Assembly: GCA_016868315.1 (NCBI GenBank)
Contig: VGHE01000001.1
Coordinates: 490,897-554,896 of the forward strand
Direction of reading: 5' to 3'
DNA: 64,000 nucleotides
Source of the DNA: Betaproteobacteria bacterium
GTDB lineage: Bacteria; Bdellovibrionota_B; Oligoflexia; Silvanigrellales; Silvanigrellaceae
The notes under the pieces are model-generated. The model searched no databases. It saw only the letters and a program-made list of their open reading frames with translations, and had not been told where the DNA came from. The translations under genes were made by a program, and so were the position numbers. Below are positions 45,831 to 54,768 of this stretch, one piece after another (the first letter of the stretch is position 1; each line of letters begins with the position of its first letter).

Positions 45831-48800
45831 AGAATTTAATAGGTTTGAGTGCATTCGCTGTTCTTGCTGTTCAAGCTCTCCCAGCTCAGGCACAGAGCCC
45901 CGCTTCGCTCGGTGGCTCGGGGCAGGCGAAGGTCAGCACATCGCAACAGCCTGTGACTGTAAAAGAGCGCACAGATAACGAGGTCGAGCGAAAGAAAAAG
46001 CAAGGCAAGTCCCAACGCGAATTGCGCGAAGAAAAAGGTGGCGGTCTTTCTCGGAGCGACTTCGAGACTGCGGCAATCGAGAAAGATTTAAGCTCAGCAC
46101 TCGACAACGAAATTCGATACATGGAGCCTCTGGTTGCGAAGCTTCGGCCTAACTCCGAGCAGCGACCCGAGATCATGCGGCGCTTGATTGAAAGTCTTCA
46201 TCAGCAGTCTCTTCTCGCGTTCTTTAAAGAATCGCGACAATACGATGAGACGTGGAATAAATGGGATCAGGGTGGACGCCGTGGTGCCGAACCGCGCCTC
46301 ACCATGACGAAGAGCAAGATTGCAACCAGTAAGGTTATTCAGCGCTGCCAGCAATTTATTGTTGAATATCCGAAGGGGAAAGGCATTGACGAGGTGACTT
46401 TCCAGCTTGCCTATGCCTTTGACCAGCTTGGTCAAAACAAGGAAGCTGCTCAGTACTACAGCCGACTTGTTGCTAACTATCCGAACAGCAAACGCGTTGC
46501 CGATGCACACTTCGCATTGGGTGAATATCACTTTGGCCGCCTCGATTTTCCAAAGGCGCTGACCTCGTTCACCGAGGTGGTTCGTTACACGCGCGCTCCC
46601 ATTCGTCCATGGGCAGAATTCAAGATTGCATGGTGTCTTTACAATCTGCAGAAGTATCAGCAGGCACTCGAACGTTGGCAGCTCGTAGTTAATTTGGCAA
46701 ATACATCCAACACAACCGCAAAAGGCGCGCGCCTAAAGATGAAGGATGAGGCGCTTCGAGACATGCTTTTGGCGTACGTTGAATTGGGTCAAGTCAAGGA
46801 AGCCATGGATTACATGACCCGCAACGCCAATGAAAAGAATATGGGTGACCTATTCAATAAGCTTGCAGGTCTTGTTCAGGATAAAGGCGAATATGACAAA
46901 GCGGTTGTCGTTTTAAAGACCTACATTGCAATGAAGCCCAACGATTTTCGTTCGGCTGAGCTGCAGATTCAAATTGCCGATACGGCAAACCTCAAGAACG
47001 ACAAAACTCTGCTGTGGCTGGAAATCATTGCGCTCAACAAGAACTATGGACCAGATTCAAGTTGGGCAAAGGTGAATGCGAACAATCCTGACTTCAAGGA
47101 AACTCAAGAAAAGATTCACAACGTGAGTTACACGTATGCGAAGAAAATGCACTTCCTGGGCCAAAAGGAAAAGCAGCAATATTATCTCGAGCAGGCGATA
47201 AAAGGGTATAAAATCTATCTTGCAACTTATCCCAATCGGAAGGAAACCAACGAGATCCGATTCCTTTTGGGCGAGCTTCAGTACCTGCGCGATCAATTTC
47301 GCGATGCGGGGAAGACTTTTGCGTCCTTCACGGCAAAGAAAGAGTTTCGTACGGCTGATCCACAACGGTACGAAAAGGCTTTCGACTATCAACGCACCTC
47401 AGCTTATTTCGTGATTCAAAAAGAAATGGCCGGTCTGCGTTCTCAGCGGTTTAATGCAGCTCAACCGAGCCGTTCATTGTCACCTGATGTTCAAGAATAC
47501 GTGACCGTCTGCGATTCCTACGCATCTCTTTTTCCAAAAAAGCAAGGAACGCTCGACTGCCAGGTCGACACAGCAGAGATTTTCTTGAAGACCAACAATA
47601 TTCCTCAAGCTGAAAAGCGCTTGATGGTTCTTGCGAAAGAGCGAGCAGGTCAAAAGGAAGGAGCTGCAGCAGCAGAGTTCCTTTTGCTCCTCTCGAAGGA
47701 TGACAAGAAAAAACTTATTAGCACAACCGATTCGCTTCTTCAGATTCCTCAATACAAGGGCGGAGAGCTTGGAAAACGTTTGTCGCTCATCAAGAGTGCT
47801 AACCGTTTCGATGAGCTCAAGGAGCTCGAGAGTGGTGGTAAGTTTGAGCAGGCCGCGCAGGAGTTCGAGCGTCTCGCAGCCGATCGAGCCTACAATAAAG
47901 CTGACGCAGCCCTTTTTAACGCGGGGGTAAACTACAAGCGTGCCAACCGTCTTGATAAGGCGACTGCGGCATATCAACGCGTTATTAATGAACATCCAAA
48001 GAGTGAACTTGTCGATGACGCTATGCTTGAAATCATTGACCTGACTTCTGGTCGGTTGCAGCTCCAGACTGCAGTCAGCTATGTGCGCATGTTTCTCACG
48101 CGATATCCCACCAATCCAAAGTCACCCAAGCTCATGGCGGGTGCCTGTGCTTATTATGAAGCGTTGTCGCAGGCAGAACGTGCACGTGAGGTTTGTCCTC
48201 AGGTTATTAAAGCGGGCGGGCCTGCAGCTGCAGTTGCTGCTGAGTCTATGGCAGGCGTGCTGGAGCGCGCGGGGCGTTACCAAGAGTTTTGGAGTTTTGC
48301 GGAAAAAGATTTGCTCCGTTTCTCAAAAACAACCACTGAGAAAATTGAAGTTTGGAACCGTATTGCCGAGGCAGCAAAAAAGGCTGGTAATGGCGGAAAG
48401 GTTGCTTCAGCGCAGCAACAAATTATGAAGCTCTACAACGCAGATAAGGGATCTGTGTCTGCTGGACCACCTCTTTCGTACGTAGGTGCTATTCGCTTCG
48501 CTCAGGAATTCCCGAGTCTGGAGAAGTTCAGGCGCGAAGTGCTTGTTGGCGGTAAATCAGGTGCTGAATTCCAGCAGAACATAATTAAGCGCAACGCCGA
48601 GCTCAAAAAACTGACCGATAAATTTACGGGCATTGTTCAAAGTGTCGGTGATGCAGAATGGTCAGTCGCGAGTCTTTATGTTGTGGGATATGCGCATGAG
48701 CTCGTTGCAGCAGAGCTTCTCAATCCGCCACAGCCTCCTGGAATCACGGGAGAGGGGTGGCAAAAGGTGAAGGCAACCCTCGCAGGTCTGGGTGTTCAGT

Positions 48801-49021
48801 TGCAGAAAAAAGCAAAAGACTACTACCAAAGTGGTGGTGACATCGTTGCGAAATTTAACGTCTACACCGACTACGGTCAAAAGGTTTTGTCTGCTCTCGC
48901 TCGACTTGAGCCAACGAAGTACCGCAAATCTGAAGAGTGGATTCCGAATGTGATGTTTGTGGGTACCGAGGTTATCGATTCTGCGAAGTACAAATCTGTT
49001 CTTGATCCGAAGGGATTCTGA
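45827..49021 (+). CDS. Large periplasmic TPR protein (AgmU/GltD-like)
   Basis: 1064 residues. A signal peptide (LSAFAVLAVQALPAQAQ) and a Lys/Arg/Glu-rich linker precede about 15 TPR-type hairpins. Examples are VTFQLAYAFDQLGQNKEAAQYYSRLVANYPNSK (split here by hairpin) and DAHFALGEYHFGRLDF, with ALFNAGVNYKRANRLDKATAAYQRV further on. Size, signal, repeat type and neighbours match Myxococcus AgmU/GltD, a periplasmic scaffold of the gliding machine. Start overlaps the previous stop. It is the largest gene of the cluster. Confidence 0.78.
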   Translation: MKNLIGLSAFAVLAVQALPAQAQSPASLGGSGQAKVSTSQQPVTVKERTDNEVERKKKQGKSQRELREEKGGGLSRSDFETAAIEKDLSSALDNEIRYMEPLVAKLRPNSEQRPEIMRRLIESLHQQSLLAFFKESRQYDETWNKWDQGGRRGAEPRLTMTKSKIATSKVIQRCQQFIVEYPKGKGIDEVTFQLAYAFDQLGQNKEAAQYYSRLVANYPNSKRVADAHFALGEYHFGRLDFPKALTSFTEVVRYTRAPIRPWAEFKIAWCLYNLQKYQQALERWQLVVNLANTSNTTAKGARLKMKDEALRDMLLAYVELGQVKEAMDYMTRNANEKNMGDLFNKLAGLVQDKGEYDKAVVVLKTYIAMKPNDFRSAELQIQIADTANLKNDKTLLWLEIIALNKNYGPDSSWAKVNANNPDFKETQEKIHNVSYTYAKKMHFLGQKEKQQYYLEQAIKGYKIYLATYPNRKETNEIRFLLGELQYLRDQFRDAGKTFASFTAKKEFRTADPQRYEKAFDYQRTSAYFVIQKEMAGLRSQRFNAAQPSRSLSPDVQEYVTVCDSYASLFPKKQGTLDCQVDTAEIFLKTNNIPQAEKRLMVLAKERAGQKEGAAAAEFLLLLSKDDKKKLISTTDSLLQIPQYKGGELGKRLSLIKSANRFDELKELESGGKFEQAAQEFERLAADRAYNKADAALFNAGVNYKRANRLDKATAAYQRVINEHPKSELVDDAMLEIIDLTSGRLQLQTAVSYVRMFLTRYPTNPKSPKLMAGACAYYEALSQAERAREVCPQVIKAGGPAAAVAAESMAGVLERAGRYQEFWSFAEKDLLRFSKTTTEKIEVWNRIAEAAKKAGNGGKVASAQQQIMKLYNADKGSVSAGPPLSYVGAIRFAQEFPSLEKFRREVLVGGKSGAEFQQNIIKRNAELKKLTDKFTGIVQSVGDAEWSVASLYVVGYAHELVAAELLNPPQPPGITGEGWQKVKATLAGLGVQLQKKAKDYYQSGGDIVAKFNVYTDYGQKVLSALARLEPTKYRKSEEWIPNVMFVGTEVIDSAKYKSVLDPKGF

Positions 49022-49023
49022 AA

Positions 49024-50139
49024 ATGAAATCGGTGATTTCTTCATTCGTTGCAGTTTGTACTTTGTTTTCCTCGGCCTATCTGGTTGCGTGTCAATCCAC
49101 CCAGAGTGAGCAGGCTCAGAGCGCAGATGCGCCAGACGAAAATGAAGATAAGCAAACTCGGCAGAAAGGTACTAAAGGCAAGGAGCCTTCAGCATCTCAG
49201 GAACGCGGCACCCAGCAACAAAACGGCGGTGGTGCGCAACAGCCCAAGAATGCTCCGTCAGCTCAATCTTCGGTGAGCTACGTGGTTACTACTCTTGCGA
49301 ACGAGGAAACCTTCGTCGGGCAGATTGCTCAACCGAAAATTGAGGATGTTCTGCGCTCACTCGAGCAAACCTATCGAGAGCGCAGCGACGACGGTGGAGC
49401 AGTTATTTCATACTTGGTCTTTCGTCGGCTTTCGGGAACCAGCCGTGATTTTCTTTCTGTTCTTGAACGACGCGGTTCAACAGCATCATCGCGTGATCCT
49501 TGGATACTCTTAGAAAGTTCTTACACAGCCCTGCTGCGTAGCGATTATGGGATGGCTCAGTACCTTCTCGATACCGCAGAGGCGGTGGGTAAGGGAGCTG
49601 CCAAAGTGAATGCGGCAATCATGCATGCCCGTGGTTTGATGCACTACCAGCAGAAGAAAACTGTGCTCGCGATGGCCGCTTTTCGTGAAGCAGCAAAGCT
49701 TTCGTACGAACCAGCAATGCTGACGCTCGCTCTTTTTGCGCTTAAAGTTGGCGACCATGTGGGTGCGCTTGAGCAATTAGGTAAGCTCAAAGATTTTGGC
49801 ATAGGAAATTTGAACGTGAAGGCTGCTCTCGGGATCGCCTACAGACAGGCCGGCAAGCCTGAAGAGGCCGCGGAATTTCTCAATCAGGTCGTTCGCGGTC
49901 GTCCCAGCGATAAGCGCGTGCTCTGGAACTACGCTTTGGCACTTTCCGAGATCCCTGCCAAGCGCCGGGATGCCATTGCGACTCTTGAGAAGTACAGCAG
50001 TGCTGAGGGTTACTTGATGGATATCGACAATCGTGCGCGCAGCCTTCTTGAGAAGTTGAAGGCTCAAGAGGAAGCAGCCAAAACACAAGCGAGCAAGCCC
50101 CCGGAAGCAGCTCCAGAGGCTAAGCCCGGGGGTCAATGA
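49024..50139 (+). CDS. TPR lipoprotein (AglT/GltE-like)
   Basis: 371 residues. The signal ends in lipobox YLVAC (Cys24). A disordered Gln/Glu/Ala-rich linker follows, then TPR-like hairpins (residues about 130-340: GMAQYLLDTAEAVGKG, AIMHARGLMHYQQKKTVLAMAAFREAAKLS, NVKAALGIAYRQAGKPEEAAEFLNQV). A Lys/Ala/Pro-rich tail closes it. In Myxococcus, AglT/GltE is a TPR lipoprotein placed next to AgmU, as here. It starts two bases after the preceding stop. Confidence 0.75.
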   Translation: MKSVISSFVAVCTLFSSAYLVACQSTQSEQAQSADAPDENEDKQTRQKGTKGKEPSASQERGTQQQNGGGAQQPKNAPSAQSSVSYVVTTLANEETFVGQIAQPKIEDVLRSLEQTYRERSDDGGAVISYLVFRRLSGTSRDFLSVLERRGSTASSRDPWILLESSYTALLRSDYGMAQYLLDTAEAVGKGAAKVNAAIMHARGLMHYQQKKTVLAMAAFREAAKLSYEPAMLTLALFALKVGDHVGALEQLGKLKDFGIGNLNVKAALGIAYRQAGKPEEAAEFLNQVVRGRPSDKRVLWNYALALSEIPAKRRDAIATLEKYSSAEGYLMDIDNRARSLLEKLKAQEEAAKTQASKPPEAAPEAKPGGQ

Positions 50140-50182
50140 GTTGAGAACAGTGTTTGGTCGTTCTGACGAAGGGAATTGAGAT

Positions 50183-52135
50183 ATGGCTCTGTTTCTTGTC
50201 GCAAATAAAGTTGCGCCCGGCTACCCAGATTCCTTTGTGCTTGAATCTGGGCAGGTCATCATTGGGCGTCTGACGACCAATCACCTTGTGATTCAGGGGA
50301 ACCTCGTTGAACCCATTCACGCGATGATTGAAGTTGATCCTCAAACGGGTCAGGCTGCCGTTGTCGATATGGCGAGTGAGCATGGTGTCAAGGTCAATGG
50401 TCGTCCGATTGATGTTTCTGCGAATATTTCAGTGGGCGACGAAATCACCATTGGTGATGTCACAATCACAGTAAAGAAGGCTGCTGATACTGCTGCAGCG
50501 GCTGGTGCTGAAAATGAAGATGAGCAGACTGGCGACAGCAAGGGAACACAGTCCAAGGCTGCCGTTCCTCGCATTTCAAATTCAAGATTGCTGTTCACGG
50601 CGGAAAAGGATCGTCGCACCGGGAGCACCCTCGAAGTCGTCGCATTCTGGGATCAAAGTATTCTTGATGTGCGCCATTACGGTGGTGAGCAGCTCAGCAC
50701 AGATGAAGAGCGCAGCAACAAAGTTGTGATTGGCAACGAGTCCGATGGCGATTTGATTGGCGTGGGTCCAAAGGCAAATACCCGTAACCTCAAGATCGCT
50801 GATGTTCGCGGCTCGAAGGCAGTGGTCTTTTTGAACGATGAGATGCGTGCTCGTGTTCGTCGTGGTGCTCGATTCGAGCAGGTCAAAGGGCCGGCGGAAG
50901 TGCAGTTGTCTGCAAACGACATGGTTTTGTTGCAGCATGGCACGCTGAGTTATTTCATGACCCGCGTGTCGCTGCCGAATCCTGTTTTGAGGAAGGTCGA
51001 CGACCTAGACGGCAAGCCTGTCATCTTTGCCTACGCGGTTGGGCTTTATCTTGCGCTTGCCGCGTTGCTCCTCATGGTCAATGCAAACTATGTACCGAGC
51101 GAAGCTGATAAGGAAGAGGCGTGGAGCAACGTCTTTACTGTCACCACTCCCACACCCAAACCCAAAGACAAGAAAGAACCACCGGCACCCAAGCCAACGG
51201 TTGCCGTGAAAACCCCGGCTCCGGTGAAAAAGCCACCCGAGGCTAAGCGCACTCAGCCTCCGGCTCCTCAGCCGACGGCCAAGCCTGTGGCGAAGCGCCC
51301 CGAACCCAAGCCCGAGGCGCCCGCGAAGAACAAGGGGCCAACCACCGGCGAGAAGAAGAACACAAAGGACACTTTTTTGGGCAACAAGGCCAATGCGAAT
51401 CCCGGTAACAGCGGAGGTCCGCGGGGTGGTACCTCGGGTGCGTTCGCAGGTCAGCGTCAGGGCAACGACAAAAACAGCATGATGGGAGTCGAGGGAGGCA
51501 AGAAGGATGAACTGGGCGGCCTGAACCTCGATGTCCTGGGCAACTCCATCGGCAAGACAATTAACGCTGAGGGAGCAGGCAAGATTGCCACGGGAGTCAA
51601 GTCGACGGGCGGCGGACTTGGAGGCGGCAGTGGTAGCGGCAAGCGCGGTTCCTTTGGTTTGGGAGGAATTGGCGAAGGCAACTCGATTTCCTCTGGTGGA
51701 CCCGGCGATGCACTGAAAGGGTTGGGAGCAGGTGGTCTTGGTTCCGGAGGAAGTGGTGCTGGCGGCCGTCGTGACAGCGGTGGTGGCAAGCTCTCTGTGG
51801 GTTCGGTCAGCGCTCCTGCGGGAGACAGTGTACTAGAAGGAAACCTCAGCCGTGAGGAAATCGAGGCTGTGGTTAAAGCTAACTTAGCCAAGATCAAGGC
51901 CTGCTATGAAAGGCAACTCCAAGCAAAGCGTGGCATGGCAGGTCGTGTCAAAACCAAGTTTTTGATTTCACCCGAGGGGCGAGTCACGTCGTCGAGCGTG
52001 ACCAGCTCAGAGTTGAACGACCGTCCCACGGAGAACTGTATTGCAAATGAAATTCGGCGCTGGAAGTTCCCACTTCCTCGTGGGGGTGGTGAAGTCAACG
52101 TGAACTATCCGTTCGACTTCCGGCCGAGCAGTTGA
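50183..52135 (+). CDS. FHA-like, single-TM protein with Gly-rich linker and TonB-like C-terminus (GltG/AgmX-like)
   Basis: 650 residues. An N-terminal FHA-like fold (FVLESGQVIIGRLTTNHLVI..IHAMIEV..VKVNG) and a second soluble region precede a single transmembrane segment (AYAVGLYLALAALLLMVNA, near residue 290). Then come Lys/Pro-rich and Gly/Ser-rich periplasmic linkers and a C-terminal AgmX/TonB-type domain with IKACYERQLQAKRGMAGRVKTKF-like features (in two parts) and RRWKFPLP. The layout fits GltG/AgmX-like proteins that link a cytosolic side to outer-membrane partners. The FHA phosphothreonine-contacting Ser and Asn are not conserved, so phosphopeptide binding may be lost. Confidence 0.78.
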   Translation: MALFLVANKVAPGYPDSFVLESGQVIIGRLTTNHLVIQGNLVEPIHAMIEVDPQTGQAAVVDMASEHGVKVNGRPIDVSANISVGDEITIGDVTITVKKAADTAAAAGAENEDEQTGDSKGTQSKAAVPRISNSRLLFTAEKDRRTGSTLEVVAFWDQSILDVRHYGGEQLSTDEERSNKVVIGNESDGDLIGVGPKANTRNLKIADVRGSKAVVFLNDEMRARVRRGARFEQVKGPAEVQLSANDMVLLQHGTLSYFMTRVSLPNPVLRKVDDLDGKPVIFAYAVGLYLALAALLLMVNANYVPSEADKEEAWSNVFTVTTPTPKPKDKKEPPAPKPTVAVKTPAPVKKPPEAKRTQPPAPQPTAKPVAKRPEPKPEAPAKNKGPTTGEKKNTKDTFLGNKANANPGNSGGPRGGTSGAFAGQRQGNDKNSMMGVEGGKKDELGGLNLDVLGNSIGKTINAEGAGKIATGVKSTGGGLGGGSGSGKRGSFGLGGIGEGNSISSGGPGDALKGLGAGGLGSGGSGAGGRRDSGGGKLSVGSVSAPAGDSVLEGNLSREEIEAVVKANLAKIKACYERQLQAKRGMAGRVKTKFLISPEGRVTSSSVTSSELNDRPTENCIANEIRRWKFPLPRGGGEVNVNYPFDFRPSS

Positions 52136-52282
52136 GCTGCACAAACGTGCAAATCAGACCACTTGACTTCATTGAAAAAATTCCCCTGAGGCGCCAAAAA
52201 TCTATAACTTCTTAAAATTGCAGTCGCTTCCATGGGTTGCAACAAGCGGCGAATCGGTCTAGGGTTTATTCATTGACTGAGC

Positions 52283-52317
52283 AACCAAGAGAGCGCCCGC
52301 CGGGCGCAATCTTGGTT
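52283..52317 (+). terminator. Rho-independent terminator of the motor cluster
   Basis: An outer stem AACCAAGA/TCTTGGTT (8 bp) and an inner stem GCGCCC/GGGCGC (6 bp) with a GCC loop, separated by a small internal loop, then TGTTTA. It sits 148 bases after the FHA/TonB gene. The rest of the 318-base gap to 52454 shows only a lone TTGACA (52330-52335) without a good -10 partner. Confidence 0.75.
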
Positions 52318-52453
52318 TGTTTACCGAATTTGACACACCTCATTCAAGCCAGGCGAGGGTTCTACCGAGCCTCCATGGGGCGAAGATTTTAAAATCTGCA
52401 CGACTCCATGGCTGCGGTGAGAGTGTTGGGTGTCCAGATCACGGGAGTGAGGA

Positions 52454-53209
52454 ATGTTTTCAGGTCGTTTGAGCAGATGTGTAGCGCTGTGTGCCGTTTT
52501 GGCATCAGTGGGCTGCATCGCAAAACGCGAAACTTCAGAGCTGTTCTTGCGTGGCTCAATCGCAGAATCGTCTGAAGTCGTGCAATTGGATCCCGTTTTT
52601 CTTTCGCGTCAGCGGCAAGTCGAAACCCGATTCTTTGGATTCGATGACCAATCCACTGCGGAAAAGCCTCAAGGTTCTGACGTCAACGACAGCGCGGTCG
52701 CTGAAAGCGAAGCCGAGGATGTTGATGTGACTATCGTTGCAGGTGGTGTTGGCGCTCCCTCTGACTCAATCACCAATCGGCTTTTCCCGGTTGATTTGAG
52801 CTGGCCTTTGGATGGTCATGTGACCAGTCCCTTTGGAATGCGTCGCGGTCGTCTTCATGCGGGCGTTGATATTAAAGGTTTTAGAGGCGATCCGATCATT
52901 GCTGCAGCTGACGGGCAAGTTCTTCTTGCAAAAAGAAAGCGCGCATATGGTGTTGTCGCGATTGTTGGCCACGACCATGACACGCAAACCCTATACGCAC
53001 ATATGCTTCGCCTAGCAGTGCGTGAAGGTCAGTTTGTGAAAGCGGGCGATCTTCTCGGTTACGTTGGACGCAGCGGTCGTGCCACGGGTTACCATCTGCA
53101 CTTTGAAACTCGCGTTGCAGGCGGTGTTCCTCAAGATCCTATGCGTTTTCTTCCTTCGACTCGCGCGACACGCGTCGGCTTGTCTCCGGATTCAGCTTTC
53201 TTCCGCTGA
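52454..53209 (+). CDS. M23 (LytM) family lipoprotein, probable cell-wall endopeptidase
   Basis: 251 residues with lipobox ASVGC (Cys21) and a linker of about 90 residues. The M23 domain has all zinc-site features: HAGVD in RLHAGVDIKGF, the DG at AAADGQVLLA, LYAHM, and the final HLHFE. Being complete, it should cleave peptidoglycan cross-bridges rather than act only as an activator. It follows the motor cluster terminator, so it is likely separately expressed. Its last 79 bases overlap the convergent methyltransferase gene. Confidence 0.88.
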   Translation: MFSGRLSRCVALCAVLASVGCIAKRETSELFLRGSIAESSEVVQLDPVFLSRQRQVETRFFGFDDQSTAEKPQGSDVNDSAVAESEAEDVDVTIVAGGVGAPSDSITNRLFPVDLSWPLDGHVTSPFGMRRGRLHAGVDIKGFRGDPIIAAADGQVLLAKRKRAYGVVAIVGHDHDTQTLYAHMLRLAVREGQFVKAGDLLGYVGRSGRATGYHLHFETRVAGGVPQDPMRFLPSTRATRVGLSPDSAFFR

Positions 53210-53976
53210 GGAACAGCAGCCTGTCGGCTGAACTCGTTCAGTACAATGGCTGTCGCACTGGCCACGTTGAGACTCTCAACGTGGCCAGTTCCTTTTATAC
53301 GCAATTTGAAGTCTGCCGATTCAAGGATGGGCGAGGAAATGCCCTCTGACTCCGAGCCCATGACCAGCACGCAGCGCTTGGGGAGCCGCGTTGCGTTGAG
53401 ATCTTTGCTTTGTCCGTGACTCGATGTTGCAACAATTGTCCAGCCCTGTTCCTTACGCAGTCGCTTCAGTAAGCCCGCTGCGTCTTCGGCAAGGTAGAGG
53501 TTGACGTGCACGCCACCGCCCTCCGCGGTACGGTGATAGGCTCCAGAAAGGAGCGCTTTCCTTGATTCCTCTCCAACGTTGCACAGAATGATGTGCTCGA
53601 CGCCAAAATGTGCAGAGGTTCGAGCTATCGCTCCAAGATTGTGGGGATTGGCAATTCCATCGAGGCACAGCAAACAATGCGAAGCGCTTTTCGCAATTTT
53701 TTTCACTGCCACGCTGAGTTCGTCTTCTGATTTTAATCCCTGACGTTCAACCAGCAAACACAAGCCTTCGTGATGTTCCGATTCGCAGATTTTGTTCAGG
53801 TCAGCGTCGGTCACTATATGATACGCTTTTTTCTTCTCTGCCATAAATTTAAGGAGAGTGCCGAGCCTGCCGCGGTTGGTTTCGGTGCAATACGCACGAA
53901 TTACGGCCTGAGGAAAGCGCTTGGCGAACGCAAGGCAAGCATTGCGTCCGTAGATTTTTTGTTCAGAGGATTTCAT
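53131..53976 (-). CDS. SpoU/TrmH-family RNA 2'-O-methyltransferase
   Basis: 281 residues. A substrate-binding domain (YGRNACLAFAKRFPQAVIRAYC) is followed by the SPOUT knot motifs NPHNLGAIARTSAHFG, VLVMGSESEGIS and SLNVASATAIVLNEF. These correspond to motifs 1-3 of the TrmH family that methylate 23S rRNA or tRNA ribose; the order and length resemble RlmB/YfiF. The target is not decidable here. The C-terminus is a basic tail (QRKKAESGDKPTRVARVEGRKR) encoded opposite the end of the M23 gene. Its ATG overlaps the upstream stop by four bases on the minus strand. Confidence 0.85.
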   Translation of the reverse strand: MKSSEQKIYGRNACLAFAKRFPQAVIRAYCTETNRGRLGTLLKFMAEKKKAYHIVTDADLNKICESEHHEGLCLLVERQGLKSEDELSVAVKKIAKSASHCLLCLDGIANPHNLGAIARTSAHFGVEHIILCNVGEESRKALLSGAYHRTAEGGGVHVNLYLAEDAAGLLKRLRKEQGWTIVATSSHGQSKDLNATRLPKRCVLVMGSESEGISSPILESADFKLRIKGTGHVESLNVASATAIVLNEFSRQAAVPQRKKAESGDKPTRVARVEGRKRIGS

Positions 53977-54485
53977 TTTTCGCCTATGAGTTTGTCGATG
54001 TTCAGGAAATAGCTTTCTTCAAGAGCATCGAACTGGAGTTCGGCTCCACAGCTGTGGATGATTTGAGGGGCTCTCTTTTTGAGGAGCGCTTTTTTGTGGT
54101 GCGCAACGGAAAGTTTGCAGCTGAGTTCGAGATTACACTGCGGACAAAAATAGGGAGCGAAGAATGAAATCACCTTCGCTTGTGCGAGAATCTGGGGAAC
54201 GATATTGACCTGATCAATAAAAACGACGGAGCATTCTTCGAGCGTCACCTGTGCTTTTTGGGTTAGCTGATACATGAATTGCGACCACTCTCGAATTCCC
54301 AACGAGTTTATCGAGCGCAGTCCCGATAGGTTCATAATGTAGGACTCGGCGGGCGGCAGCGCGACTTGCTGTGTTTTGAAATTCTCGTGGATCTCACCAT
54401 CGAACCAAACCATCAAGGTGGATTGTCCGCCCTCCTCAATACGAATTTGCAGATTGTCGTATTTATATGTTCTCGATTGAGTCAT
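53973..54485 (-). CDS. STAS-like domain protein with zinc-ribbon-like C-terminus
   Basis: 170 residues. The first 110 have the pattern of STAS/anti-anti-sigma domains: TLMVWFDGEIHENF, ESYIMNLSGLRSINSLGIREWSQFM (split by strand), VTLEECSVVFIDQVNIVPQIL. The rest carries FCPQC, LSC and HSCGAEL, four-plus cysteines suited to bind zinc. Such proteins are known in signalling contexts but I recognise no exact homologue. AGAGGATCTC precedes the ATG. It forms a two-gene unit with the methyltransferase. Confidence 0.6.
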   Translation of the reverse strand: MTQSRTYKYDNLQIRIEEGGQSTLMVWFDGEIHENFKTQQVALPPAESYIMNLSGLRSINSLGIREWSQFMYQLTQKAQVTLEECSVVFIDQVNIVPQILAQAKVISFFAPYFCPQCNLELSCKLSVAHHKKALLKKRAPQIIHSCGAELQFDALEESYFLNIDKLIGEK

Positions 54486-54620
54486 GAGATCCTCTCGCGC
54501 GACGGACGTTCCCTTGATCCATATAATATCCCATTTCTAATGCAAAAAGCCGTGCAACTTTAGCAGGCAAAACGGACAGACGCTCGGTAATCAAGAACAA
54601 AGCGATTGAAGCTTGACAGG

Positions 54621-54643
54621 TTATCCACGAAACCTGTGGATAA
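54621..54643. promoter_or_regulatory. Inverted pair of DnaA boxes
   Basis: TTATCCACG at 54621-54629 (plus) and a perfect TTATCCACA on the minus strand at 54635-54643, five bases apart. An A/T-rich stretch (54659-54730) follows. The 370-base divergent region 54486-54855 holds no gene; it holds these boxes and the palindrome at 54739-54768. Sequence match only; binding is not shown. Confidence 0.55.
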
Positions 54644-54738
54644 GTGCTAAATACGCCTTTCTTTTTATTCCGTAAGACTCCGTTAATAATAGAAATATTT
54701 TTTATTTTCAGGCTAAATGAGGATTTTTTGGCAGTACG

Positions 54739-54768
54739 CCATCAAACACTACAGGTAGTGTTCGATGG
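54739..54768. promoter_or_regulatory. 30-bp palindrome, operator-like
   Basis: Left arm CCATCAAACACTAC and right arm GTAGTGTTCGATGG pair at 13 of 14 positions around a two-base centre AG. There is no T-run and the genes on both sides diverge from it, so an operator is more likely than a terminator. It lies 88 bases before the DUF2058 gene. Confidence 0.55.

Noticed and set aside
54613-54644. TTGACA as the -35 of a promoter
   Set aside because: No acceptable -10 hexamer lies 16-18 bases downstream; the DnaA-box pair occupies that place.
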